DNA of 34,896 bases, from NCBI GenBank assembly GCA_964553125.1, contig CAZKJW010000014.1, positions 1 to 34,896 on the forward strand, read 5' to 3'. Numbering within the stretch: position 1 is the first letter of the stretch; every line of letters begins with the position of its first letter. A program made the translations under genes and the position numbers. Shown here one piece after another: positions 7,857 through 17,500 of this stretch. Origin of the DNA: Aphodomonas sp964553125. GTDB taxonomy: Bacteria > Bacillota > Clostridia > Christensenellales > Aristaeellaceae. A model generated the notes under the pieces. It did no database searches, was not told where the DNA came from, and saw only the letters and a program-made list of their open reading frames with translations.

Positions 7857-8903
7857 TCACCAGCAGTTATACACCTTTTCGGCAAACCCGACCAACCCCT
7901 GCGGCCGCAGCTCCGTGCCGTCGTCGAGCACGGCACGGCCCGTGAAGCGTCCGAACACCTGATGCTGGTCGCTCTTGAGGACGATCGCGTCCGTCAGGCT
8001 TGCCCGATCGAGAATCGGCTCAAAGAGAAGCTCCAGCCGGCCGTCGTCGTCATGGATGCGCCACGGCTTCATGAAATCCTCGCGGCCGTTCGCCGCGCGC
8101 GGAATTTCAAAAACGACGCGCCCCAGCTTGTGCGCCGCGCCCCTGTAAAAGAGCATGTTCTCCGTCGCAGCCGACGTATCCCCGAAGCCGTAGCCGAGGT
8201 TGAACCCGAACGGCGCGCCGTCAAGATATGCGTTGAGGCTGCTCCAATACCACGTGTTGCGATATGTCCACACGCCGCGCCCCCAGTCGAGCACAGCGGC
8301 GGAGCGGTCGGGGCTGAAAACGTGCGTGCGACCGTCGAAGGTGAAGCTACCCTCCGCGCGCATACAGTTGATTTTCTGATTATAGTAAAAATGCTTCGGC
8401 TTCCCGGCGAAGGGCGTTGCAATCACCATGGTATCGCGCGGCATATCGCGCAGCGTTACGGACACGTCCAGCGGCTTGCCCGGCATAAACTCATCCAGAT
8501 GCGCGGTCAGCACGCGGGTGGTTCCGTCGTTTTCAAACTTCATGCGGTATTTCTTCGCCGCAACCTGCGTGACGCCGCGTTCGCTCGTGGCGGGCAGACC
8601 GGTCTTTCCCATGGGAAACAGGCGCATCATGCTCGTCGTGCGCTCGCGCGGGTTTTCGCCCAGCCACAGAAGGCTCACGCTGTCCAGCCCCATGTAGCTG
8701 TTATTGGCGATGGTCAGCGCCAGCGCGGCTTCGCCGTCCGTCACAAGATAATAGTCCCACTCCTTGACGCGCAGCTTTCCCGCGCGAATCGCGCCGCGGT
8801 CGTATCGGCGGCACAGGCGCGTGGCGTAACCGGTTTCAGCAAGGCGCCCAGTTTCGTCGAGCAGCGGCCCCTCCGTAAGGCGGCGTTGGCTTTCGTAAGG
8901 CAT
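7857..8903 (-). CDS. DUF2804 family protein
   Basis: This 348-residue protein has no signal peptide or membrane segment. Family features visible are the N-terminal GPLLDETGRLAETGYA, the RVKEWDYYLVTDG strand with ALTIANNSYMG, the central INCMRAEGSFTF and the WGRGVWTYRNTWYWSS segment. Many aromatic and Gly residues suggest a mainly beta barrel-like fold. The biochemical role of DUF2804 is not established, so none is assigned. The ATG at 8903 has AAGGAAG upstream. The gene is monocistronic, between its own -10 element and a double-hairpin terminator. The scaffold join at 8925-9024 lies just upstream of the start codon and does not interrupt coding sequence. Confidence 0.8.
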   Translation of the reverse strand: MPYESQRRLTEGPLLDETGRLAETGYATRLCRRYDRGAIRAGKLRVKEWDYYLVTDGEAALALTIANNSYMGLDSVSLLWLGENPRERTTSMMRLFPMGKTGLPATSERGVTQVAAKKYRMKFENDGTTRVLTAHLDEFMPGKPLDVSVTLRDMPRDTMVIATPFAGKPKHFYYNQKINCMRAEGSFTFDGRTHVFSPDRSAAVLDWGRGVWTYRNTWYWSSLNAYLDGAPFGFNLGYGFGDTSAATENMLFYRGAAHKLGRVVFEIPRAANGREDFMKPWRIHDDDGRLELLFEPILDRASLTDAIVLKSDQHQVFGRFTGRAVLDDGTELRPQGLVGFAEKVYNCW

Positions 8904-9079
8904 TCCGATCCGCTTCCTTCCCCCNNNNNNNNNNNNNNNNNNNNNNNNNNNNNNNNNNNNNNNNNNNNNNNNNNNNNNNNNNNNNNNNNNNNNNNNNNNN
9001 NNNNNNNNNNNNNNNNNNNNNNNNCCTCCGTAAGGCGGCGTTGGCTTTCGTAAGGCATTCCGATCCGCTTCCTTCCCCC
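8870..9079. other. assembly gap (100 N) with 55-bp flanking duplication
   Basis: The N run occupies 8925-9024. The 55 bases before it (8870-8924) are repeated exactly after it (9025-9079). Collapsing one copy plus the N run gives an uninterrupted 5' end and leader for DUF2804. The duplicated start codon region (second ATG near 9058 on the minus strand) is therefore an artefact. Confidence 0.9.
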
Positions 9080-9091
9080 ATTTTTCCTCTT

Positions 9092-9119
9092 ATTATATCG
9101 CACCGGCGCGCAAAGCGCG
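9092..9119 (-). promoter_or_regulatory. candidate -10 element of DUF2804 with adjacent CGCGC-AAA-GCGCG palindrome
   Basis: The minus strand carries a perfect TATAAT (9097-9092), about 35 bp upstream of DUF2804 once the join is collapsed. No good -35 is present at 17 bp. A small palindrome (9107-9119) occupies the spacer and could be an activator or repressor site. The -10 is convincing but the palindrome's role is a guess. Confidence 0.4.
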
Positions 9120-9175
9120 ACTGTTTTCTTTTCTGTTTCGCCATATAAATTAACAGATATGTCACACCCGAACGC

Positions 9176-9188
9176 ATCAGAATCTGAT
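9176..9188. promoter_or_regulatory. 13-bp perfect palindrome, candidate operator
   Basis: ATCAGA-A-TCTGAT is a perfect palindrome in the AT-rich divergent region between DUF2804 and the Na/Pi transporter, about 100 bp before the transporter start. No regulator gene lies beside it. No strong plus-strand promoter could be fixed here. The rest of 9098-9285 holds nothing else I can name. Confidence 0.3.
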
Positions 9189-9285
9189 ATGATTGACTCG
9201 TTATGTTTAAGTAATGATTTGCTGGAGAAACTGTATTGCGCCGCAAGCCCTGCGTCTGCGCGCAAAAAAAAAGGAGGAACGCTGC

Positions 9286-11064
9286 ATGGCCTTATCGGAC
9301 TGGCTGAACATTCTCGGCGGAATCGGACTGTTTCTTTATGGCATGAGTCTGCTGGGAAGCTCCATTGAATCCCTTGCAGGCGCGGGACTGGAAAAAACGC
9401 TGGAAAAGCTCACGGGCAGCCGCGTGCGCGGCGTGCTGCTGGGCGTCGCCGTAACGGGCGTTATCCAAAGCTCGTCCGCCACGTCCATTATGGTCGTCGG
9501 CTTCATCAACGCGGGCATCATGAAGCTGGCGCAGGGCGTTTCCGTGATGATGGGTGCGAACATCGGCACCACCGTCACCGGGCAGATTCTCCGTCTGGGC
9601 GATCTGTCGGACAGCGCGGCGCTCGCGCTCCTCTCCCCCGCGACGTTCGCGCCGATCTGCGTCGCCGTCGGCGCGTTCATCCGGCTGCTTTCCAAAAAGC
9701 ACCGGCAGAAGATGATTGCCTCCATCGCCATCGGCTTCGGCACGCTGTTCATCGGCATGTCGATGATTGAAGGCGGCATGGAGCCGCTGAAAGCCTCCTC
9801 CGCAGTGCAGGCGCTGTTTGCGCGGTTTGAAAACCCGCTGCTGGGCGTGCTGCTGGGCGTGGCGGTGGTGAGCGTGCTGCAATCGGCCTCCGCGTCCGTC
9901 GGCGTGCTTCAGGCCATTTCCGCAACGGACAGCCTGACGTTTGCCATGGCCGCGCCGATTGTGCTGGGCATGAATATCGGCAAGTTCGTTCCGGTCATCA
10001 TGGCGAGCGCCGGCACAAACAAAAAGGCGCGCCGCGCCGTTGTCATCAACATCATGATCTGCCTCTCCGGCGCGATTGTGTTTCTCGCGGCGATGTATCT
10101 GTATCAGGCGCTGGCCGGCTTCTCCTTCTGGAATGAAACGATCAACCGCGGCGGCATCGCCAACTTCAACACGATCTTCAACCTTGTCACGACGTTCCTG
10201 ATGTTCCCTTTCTGCAATGCGATGATTCGCCTTTCGGGCAGGCTGATTCCCGATGAAGAAGAATCGCGTGCAGAGCGCGAGCTGGCGCTGCTGGACGCGC
10301 GCTTCCTGCCCACGCCCGCGCTGGCGCTGGAACAGGCGCACAAGGTCGTATGCGCCATGGCGGACGCCGGCCGCGAAAACTTCCGGCTTTCCACCGGACT
10401 GCTTTCCAAGTACGACGCGGAAACCGCCGCGAAGCTGGAGGAAAACGAGGCCTTCCTCGACAGGAGCGAAACCGCGCTCACCGAATACATCGTGCAGATC
10501 AACGCGCACGACCTCGACCACGAAAAAACACGCTTCTCGCAGGAGACGGCGCTGGCCATCTGCGACTTTGAGCGCATCGGCGATTACTGCGTGAACATCG
10601 CCGACGTGGCGCGCTACATGGACGAGCACGGCATCCGTTTTTCCGCGCAGGGCACGCGCGAGCTGTCCTATCTGTTTGAGGCGACAAGCGCCATTCTTGA
10701 CCTCACCTTCACCGCCTATCGCGGAACCGATCGGCAGACGGCGCTGCGCGTGGAGCCGCTGGAGGAGACGATCGACTCCATGCTGGAAATTCTCAAGCAG
10801 CGCCACACCGACCGGCTCGAGCGCGGCGAATGCGACGTGCAGCGCGGCATCTCGTTCATGGATCTTTTCGGCAATGTCGAGCGCATCTCCGACCACTGCT
10901 CCAACGTGGCCGTTCACGTTTTGCAGCGGCTCTCCGAAACGGACGATTTCGACGCGCACTTTGAGCGCAGCGAGATGCACAAGGGCGTCTCCGAAGCCTA
11001 TCGCACGTTGTTCGACTGCTACCGCAGCCTGTACGTTGATCCGCTCAACCACATCGAGCCATAA
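9286..11064 (+). CDS. Na/Pi cotransporter family protein with C-terminal PhoU-like domain
   Basis: This 592-residue protein starts at ATG 9286 (MALSDWLNILGG), 8 nt after an AAGGAGG site, so the longer frame to 9214 is rejected. The membrane half (about residues 1-325) carries the two inverted Na_Pi_cotrans repeats. The first holds the intact signature QSSSAT (Q61) and is followed by GANIGTTVTGQ. The second has the variant QSASAS (Q199) and GMNIGKFVP. The cytosolic half (about 350-585) is a helical PhoU-like region with repeated E-R-I-G-D-Y-C-x-N / E-R-I-S-D-H-C-S-N motifs. The family resembles NptA/YjbB, which move phosphate with sodium. Direction cannot be told from sequence, since YjbB-type members export phosphate. 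No pst or pho genes are adjacent. Confidence 0.9.
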   Translation: MALSDWLNILGGIGLFLYGMSLLGSSIESLAGAGLEKTLEKLTGSRVRGVLLGVAVTGVIQSSSATSIMVVGFINAGIMKLAQGVSVMMGANIGTTVTGQILRLGDLSDSAALALLSPATFAPICVAVGAFIRLLSKKHRQKMIASIAIGFGTLFIGMSMIEGGMEPLKASSAVQALFARFENPLLGVLLGVAVVSVLQSASASVGVLQAISATDSLTFAMAAPIVLGMNIGKFVPVIMASAGTNKKARRAVVINIMICLSGAIVFLAAMYLYQALAGFSFWNETINRGGIANFNTIFNLVTTFLMFPFCNAMIRLSGRLIPDEEESRAERELALLDARFLPTPALALEQAHKVVCAMADAGRENFRLSTGLLSKYDAETAAKLEENEAFLDRSETALTEYIVQINAHDLDHEKTRFSQETALAICDFERIGDYCVNIADVARYMDEHGIRFSAQGTRELSYLFEATSAILDLTFTAYRGTDRQTALRVEPLEETIDSMLEILKQRHTDRLERGECDVQRGISFMDLFGNVERISDHCSNVAVHVLQRLSETDDFDAHFERSEMHKGVSEAYRTLFDCYRSLYVDPLNHIEP

Positions 11065-11077
11065 AAAGCCGGGCATA

Positions 11078-11108
11078 CAAAAAGCCGGGCGCGCCATGCG
11101 TCCGGCTT
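11078..11108. terminator. hairpin between convergent units
   Basis: A stem AAGCCGG / CCGGCTT (11082-11088, 11102-11108) follows the transporter stop by 17 bp. The T-run is on the minus strand (CCGGCTTTTTG), so it is a better terminator for minus-strand transcripts leaving the small-RNA gene. It may also mark the 3' end of the transporter mRNA. Confidence 0.5.
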
Positions 11109-11117
11109 GATTCATGC

Positions 11118-11154
11118 AAAAAAAGTTGCCCGTCTTCTTTCGGAAACGGACAAC
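11118..11154 (-). terminator. intrinsic terminator of the small RNA
   Basis: A 9-bp stem GTTGTCCGT / ACGGGCAAC (one G-U pair) with a 12-nt loop is followed immediately by T7. The 3' loop GAAGAC is also complementary to the first six bases of the RNA (GTCTTC). Confidence 0.85.
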
Positions 11155-11329
11155 CTCATCCGAGCCGGAGGCCCCACTCCAACTCAGTGCTGTTCCGTCC
11201 CCTTCTCTGGAGCGGCAGAGCCGCTCGTCATGGAAGGCCGCTCCGTTTCCAACGCGACCCTATCCGGACAATCGCCCGGTGCGTCCCCTGCTCCGTGGCT
11301 TGCGCTTTAGGAAGGAGGGGCTCGAAGAC
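11118..11329 (-). ncRNA. stand-alone structured small RNA, about 212 nt (6S-like candidate)
   Basis: The transcript is defined by a near-consensus promoter at 11364-11336 and an intrinsic terminator at 11154-11118. It contains no plausible reading frame with a ribosome binding site. Predicted start is G at 11329. Visible pairings are: the 5' segment CGAGCC with GGCTCG near the 3' side; an apical hairpin CCUUC/GAAGG enclosing GAGCGGC-UCU-GCCGCUC; a second GGAGCGGC that competes for the same GCCGCUCC strand; and a small GC-GCAA-GC hairpin on the 5' arm. Size, independent promoter and long-rod pairing suit 6S RNA. I could not match the conserved 6S bubble with confidence. RNase P, tmRNA and SRP RNA signature sequences are absent. 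It is not a leader, because no gene lies downstream on this strand. Confidence 0.6.
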
Positions 11330-11335
11330 ACAATC

Positions 11336-11364
11336 ATCATACCATTCCGGTTTTCGTTTGTCAA
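11336..11364 (-). promoter_or_regulatory. near-consensus sigma-A promoter of the small RNA
   Basis: On the minus strand the -35 is a perfect TTGACA (11364-11359), the spacer is 17 bp and the -10 is TATGAT (11341-11336). The TG of an extended -10 (TGGTATGAT) is present. It is the best promoter in the window, as expected for an abundant RNA. Confidence 0.85.
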
Positions 11365-11420
11365 GCGACGCGCCGCCTGCTTTTTGGGTGCGGTGCGGCG
11401 TTTTTTTCGCCGCGAAAGCG

Positions 11421-11510
11421 GCTGAAAAACATCGTCCTCTTCCATGCGAAGAGGCGGAAGCCTCTCGCTTGCGCGAGCAGCCTCCGCCCCAGTCGTTAGC
11501 GTTTTTCAGC
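11421..11510. repeat. 90-bp palindromic structured element after the giant gene
   Basis: Perfect 10-bp terminal inverted repeats GCTGAAAAAC / GTTTTTCAGC (11421-11430, 11501-11510) enclose a 36-nt hairpin (11453-11488). That hairpin is a 16-bp stem with one mismatch and a GCAA tetraloop (read on the minus strand). A second CCTCTTC/GAAGAGG hairpin lies beside it. It begins 12 bp past the stop of the giant minus-strand gene. With GTTTTTC at its far end it could act as that gene's terminator or as a small miniature element. Confidence 0.55.
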
Positions 11511-11522
11511 TGTACCGTGCCG

Positions 11523-14500
11523 TCAGTTGAAGTTGGTCAGCACGTAGTTGATGGCGTTCTGGTGATCCGTATCCACCTTGCCGGAGGTGTGCGTCTTGCT
11601 GCCGGTGAAGTGGACGCACATGACGCCGCTGAACCAGCTGCAATAGCTCGTCGTGCCGTGGCCCACCGCGTACATGGAGCCTGCGTATTTCGCGCCGTTG
11701 ATGGTCACGATGACCGGGCGGCGGACGTAGCTGCCGGTGATGCTGTAAGCAGTCAGCAGCGCGGCGTCGGTGGCAGAGGCCGGGATCACGTCGGCGTGGT
11801 TCTTGCCGTTGATGTACTTGGCATTCCACGTCACGCCCGTGTTGCAGTCGTAGATGGACACGTTCGGATACGCGTTGATAAGCGTGTAGCCGTTGGCGAA
11901 CCAGTCGAGGGAATTGACATTGCCCTTCATCAGGCCGGCGTCCGTGCCGGTGTAGGTTCCGTAGAGCTTGGCCTGCGTGGTTGCGTCGGCCGTGCCGTTG
12001 GCGGTGAGGCCGCTGGCGCTCTGGAAGGACTTGACGGCGTTCATCGTCTTGGAGCCGTAGATGCCGTCCGCTTCGCCGCTGGGCAGGTAGCCCTTGGAGA
12101 TCAGCGCCTGCTGCAGCGTGGTGACGGTGCTTCCGCGGCTGCCGACCTTGAGCACCTTGTAGGTGTTCACTACGTCGTTAATCAGGCCGTTCGATTCGCT
12201 GGTGGTCAGCGAGCGAAGCAGGTCGTTGCGGACATAGCCGGTCTTGTCGCCGCTGGTGATGCGATACCAGACGGTGCCGTCGCTGTCGGTGCTGGTAGAG
12301 AGGATGGTCACAACGGTGTTCTTGCTCAGGCGACCCACCACCTGGAAGCTCAGGCCCGCGCCGGAACGCATGTTGGTGCTGTTGAGGCGGATGGCCGCGT
12401 TGCCGCTCAGGCTCGAGGTGTTGGACGTGCCGCCGGAAACGTAGTCATAGCGGATATACGCCGTGGTGCCGTTGTAGATCATCTTGTACCACGTCAGGCC
12501 GTCGCTGCCCTGAATCGCGTCGGTCGGGACCACGATGGAACCCTTGGCGAGCGTGTTCAGCGTCGGATATTCGGGGCCTGCGCCGGTGCGGATGTAGACG
12601 TTGTCGGTGTTGACCGTCAGCGCCAGACCGATGTTCTCCTTGAGGCTGCTGGCGGAGTTCCAGCTGGAAGAGCCGCTCAGCACGGGCGCGACATAGCTGC
12701 CGTGCACGTAGCCGGTGAGGTTGTTGTAGCCAACCTTGTACCAGATGGCGCCGTTGGCATCCGTGGTGTAGCCGAGGTTGGTCAGGTAAGCGCCGTTGCT
12801 CAGGTAGGCGATGATCGTGCCCGACGTGGTCGCCGTCTTGCGCATGTTCAGCGAGCTGCCGCTCTGGACATTGACCGCGAGGAGCTTGGTGATGTAACCG
12901 GTGCCGTCGCTGATGCGTTCGCTCGAAGCCACATCCTCCATGGTCAGTTCGCTGACAGGGATGTAGTAGATGGAACCATCCGTCTTCTTGATCTGATACC
13001 ACTTCTCATCCGGACGCGTCACGCCGACGATGGAGCCGGCCGCAATGCTCGTCGCAGTGGCGAGGTTGGTATCCTTGGCGGCATAAACCACGATGGTGTT
13101 GGCGAGCGTGATGCGCAGCTCCGGATCGCCGACCGCCAGATCGAGCGGCTCGGAATCGGCCGATACGTCGTCGTCCTTGGTGGTTTCGCCGGCAGCTTCG
13201 GCCAGACGATCCTCTTCGTCGTCGCCCTTTTCAACCGCCGCAACGTCCGCCGCGCTGATATAGGCGGTGTAGCCGTTGTAGGTGATCTTGTAGACGGACT
13301 GGTAGGTGTAGTCGGCTGCGCCGGCTTCCTTATACGCTGCCGTCAGCTTCGTGCCGGACAGCTTCGTGCCGGCCGAGAGGATCGGGTTGAGCGCCGTGCT
13401 CGAATCGCGCTGGAGCTTTGCGTTGTTGAACACTTCCGCGCCGCCCGCGCCGATGATGATGGTGTAGGTCTTGCCGTCGCTGACGGTGGCGATTGCGCCG
13501 CCGATGGCGGAGTCTACGCCGCCCACGCCCGTGCCGTTCACGGCGGTAATGGTGCCGTTCTCCAGCTTCTCGGTCGATTCGCCGAGGAAGACGTAGAAGG
13601 TGGCGCCCGCGTTGGTCGTCGAGCCGACGGTCAGCTTGGCGTTATAGCTGTTGTAGCTGATGCTGTGGCCGTTGACCGGATCGCTTTCCGGAATGACGAC
13701 GGAAGCCCAGTTGTCGTTGATGCGGACGGCCTTGTTGTAAAGGCCCTTCCAGTTGTTGAGCATCGTCTTGCTGCTGCCGCTCGTCGCCGTGGCCGCGCTC
13801 AGCAGAGCGTCCGCGCCCTTTTCGTTGAGCAGAGCGCCCCTGCGCGAAGACTTATACTTCGTCTGCGTGGTCTGCGCGGTGCTCACGGTGGAGGTGTGAT
13901 AGAGGTTCGTGTCGGAGTTGGCGGTCACAAGGTTCTTTTCAATCGCGTGAGACGCGCTGGTGAAGAACTTGTTCGCGTCAATCTGCGTGTAGCGCGTTAC
14001 GTCGGAGGACTTGATGTAGTAGAATTCGCCGCTGCCCTTTTCGAGCATAATCCACTCGCCGTACGTCTGATTCTCCACTACCTTGTAGGGAGAGGAAGTA
14101 TCGTTGTACGTGCCGATCGGCAGACCCAGCGCGTTGCCGGCCGCGTCGTATTCGTCCGCGCCGTAAACCAGCTCGTGCGCCACATTGTACAGATCAAGCA
14201 CAGCCTTGGTCGTGAAGGAGATGTCCTTATTCTTGACCTCGACCGGCATCACGTAGCACTTCACGCCGCTGAGCACAACTTCGTACACCTTCTTCGAACC
14301 GATGTACTTCGCTTCCAGCTCGTAGGTGCCGGCGGGCAGGTAAACCTGCTTGCCGTTGGAGTCCTTCTTGAGCGCCAGCGTCGCGTCATACACCGGCACA
14401 GTGTCCGCGCTGGTGGTGAAGCGATACTTCGAGCCAGCCAGATCGCTGATGTCAATGTTTGTCTGCTTGCCGGCGTCGTCGTAAGCCATGACATGCGTGT

Positions 14501-17500
14501 CGCTGATCTTCTTCGCCGCATAGATCGCGCCCTGCGTGAAGCTGCCGCCGCCAAGGTTTGTCGCCGTCGCGACGAAGGTGATCATCTTCTCCGCCTCGGC
14601 GGTCTTGAAGTAGTAGTTCAGTCCGTTGTACAGCACGCGGCTCCACGTCGGATCGGTGGAAACTTTGCGCACGTTGTAGGAACCGGAAGTGAGGTAAACA
14701 TTGCTTTCAACCGGGTCGCCCGCCAGCTCGTTCGCGCTGGTGTAGAGGCGAATCCAGTTATACTTCTTGCCGGGGATGTTCAGCGTGTAGGAGTCCACGG
14801 TGGAATCGTCAACGCTGTTGGCAACGGCCGCGGCGCGGAAGTAGTAGGTGGTCTGGGTGCTGTCGGTGTAGCTGTACCAGTCGTTGCTGTACTTGACGGC
14901 CTTCACGGTCGTGCCGGCCGGCAGACTGCCCACAGCGTTCTGCTCATACGCCTGATAGCGCACAGCGCTGCTGCCGTAAGCGCCGCTCTCATAGACGATG
15001 GTGCTATTGGTTTCCGGCTTGCTGTACAGCTTCGCGCCGGAGGCGCCGATGGTCACCGTCATGGTGGAGGTGCTCAGCGAGCCGTTGGCGGCGTAGCTCC
15101 TCACAGGTTCCGTCACATCGCTCTTGCGGACGAACCAGCCCTCGTCGTTGTAGAGCACCTTGTACCAGTCTTCGTTGTGCTCGATGCCGGGCAGATACGC
15201 CACGGAGCCGACGCCCGAAGGATTGGTGCGGATGACGGGCGTTTCGCTAGTTCCGCTGCCGGGGGCGGCGTAGAGCTTTTCACCCGTGGTCGGGACAGGA
15301 ATGCTCAGCGTGAAGCTGACGCTGCTGCCGCTGGTGACGGTCGCGTTGATCAGCGTGCCGCCGGTGATGCTGCCCTTCACAACCTGCGGCGTGGTGGTGT
15401 TGAAGTACACCGTGCGCTTGCCCGTGAAGGATTTGGTGGTCATGTTGTAGTTGTAATACAGCGTGCCGCTGTACCAGGTGACGAAGTAGCTCTTGCTTCC
15501 GTCCGCGTAGGTGACGACGGAATACATGTAGGGCTTGACGTCCTCAACCTTTTCGTTGGGCACCACGCGATCCCAAGCCGCGTTGTTGTAGCCCGTTGCG
15601 CCCCTGTAATCCTTGGTGTTGCTGGTGCGTCCGGCCGTCCATGCGCTGGCATAGGTGCTTTCCGCATCGTAGTTGTTGTCGTAGTTCAGGAAAGCGTAGC
15701 TGCTGTACGTATCCGTGGCGCGCAGGCCGCCGTAAACGATATACTGGCCGGTCGTGCCCTGCGAATACGTGCCGTTGCTCTTGGTGGTTTCGCGGGAAAC
15801 GCCGTAGTAGAGCTTCGTGCCGCCGTTGCCCGTCTTGATCGCCGGAGCGGCGGGCGCAATCGACGCAAGATCGGGGTTCTGGAAATACACCGTGTTCCCC
15901 GCCGCGTTGACGAAGCTGTACCATGTCGGATAGGTCACGGTTTCAAACGTGCTGCCGTTATAGGCGTTGAAGGTCAGCGTCTTGTAGGCTGTCACGTTGT
16001 AGATGCCCATAGGCAGCTTGCCGAGCTGATGCTTATCGTCGCCATACACGCCGGTGCCGTAGGGATCCTTGGCCGCGTCAGCGACGGTGGCATTGGTCAG
16101 CTTGGAATAGGTCGTAACATTCGTTTTGAGCTCAATCGTGTACTTGCCGCCGTTGGAGACCGTTTCGCTGGTCGCCAGATCGGCCTTGCGCACGAAATAC
16201 TGCTTGCCGTTATACCACGTGGCGAGGTACTCCGACTTGCCGTAGGCTTCGCTGAGGTTCAGCGTCGTTCCGGCGGCCACGCAATACGCGCCCGAAGTCG
16301 CATCGGCGCTGGCGTACAGCCACAGACCGCCCGCAGGCACGGTGTAGGAAAGCACCGTGTCGGTGTAGTTCGCATCGGTCGAGCCCTTGAGCACGTCGTC
16401 CGCGGACACGCCCGAGCTGGGCTGCGTCTTGTCGAGATAGCCGTCGTCGTCATTGCCAAGAATCATGGAAATGTCTCTCAGGCTCAGATACAGGTTGCCG
16501 GCGCTGCTTTCGAGCATGTACAGGAAGCTGTACACCTGCGTCACAGTGATCTTCGTACCGGCGGCGAGCTGCTGCGCCGGGCTGCTCGCGGGGGTTGTCT
16601 TCCGACCCCACGCAATCGCGTCGTCCTTGGACTTGAACAGGTTGCCGCCTTCTGCGCCGATGACGGCGCTGTACGTCTTGCCCGTCGTGGTGATGGGCAG
16701 CGTCGAGACAATGTCCGTCACCGCTTCGGCGGGAATGTAATACTTTACGTTATCCTTCCAGCGGATGGCGTACCAGCTGTCGTTGTATTTCTGCACAGCG
16801 TACCAGCCGTAGGCAAGCGTGCCATGGGCATCGCCATCGGGCAGCGAATGCATCGTGCACGTATTCACCCACGCCTTCACGGCGGTGGTGCTGCCGTTGG
16901 CGGCGGCGTTGCTGATGCTCTGCGCGGAGATGTAATACAGCTTGCCGTCCTTCTCGATCGTGTACCAGCCGGTGCCGTATTTGGTCACAAGCACGGTTTC
17001 TCCGGGCTTGAGGCGCATCGGAACGGGCGCGTCATCCGGGCCTTCATAAGCCATGTAGCGCGCCGAGTTGTTGGCGGCGGTGTAAAGCTGCGCGCCGTCC
17101 GCGCCGATGGTGATATAATAGGAAGCGGAAGTGAGCGCGCCGTCGGAAACGGCGACCGCTTCGCCCGTCTCGGCAACTTTCGTAGCTTCGACAAAGTACG
17201 TCTTGCCGTTGTAAAGCACTTCGTACCAGTAGTCGTCCGCCTTCACGCCGTAGAGCGGCTTCGCATCGGAAACCGTGATGCCGCGATAGCAGCGGCTGGT
17301 CAGGCTCTTGGCTTCATACAGATCGACGGTCGTTCCAGTGCCGGCCGGCTTGAGCCGCTTGAGCAGGTTGGTTTCCGCGCCGGAGGCGTTCTGCGTGTCG
17401 AACGCCGAGCCGCCGATCGCTTCCGCGTCGGAGGTCAACGGATAGTAACCGTAGCCAACCGCAGGATCGCCAGCCGCGCTGTCATACACGGCGGGGTTCT

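Noticed and set aside
8870..9079. 55-bp direct repeats as target-site duplications of a mobile element
   Set aside because: They flank only an N run of fixed length 100, and the same 55-bp length recurs at three unrelated gaps, so they are assembly overlaps.
9214..9285. Longer N-terminus of the Na/Pi transporter
   Set aside because: The extension contains the AAGGAGG ribosome binding site of the ATG at 9286.
11118..11329. Small RNA as RNase P RNA, tmRNA, SRP RNA, T-box or a B12/SAM riboswitch
   Set aside because: Their signature motifs (for example GAGGAAAGTCC for RNase P, GGAAG-GGAAGCAGC for SRP, GGGTGG-ACC for T-box) are absent. It also has no downstream gene.
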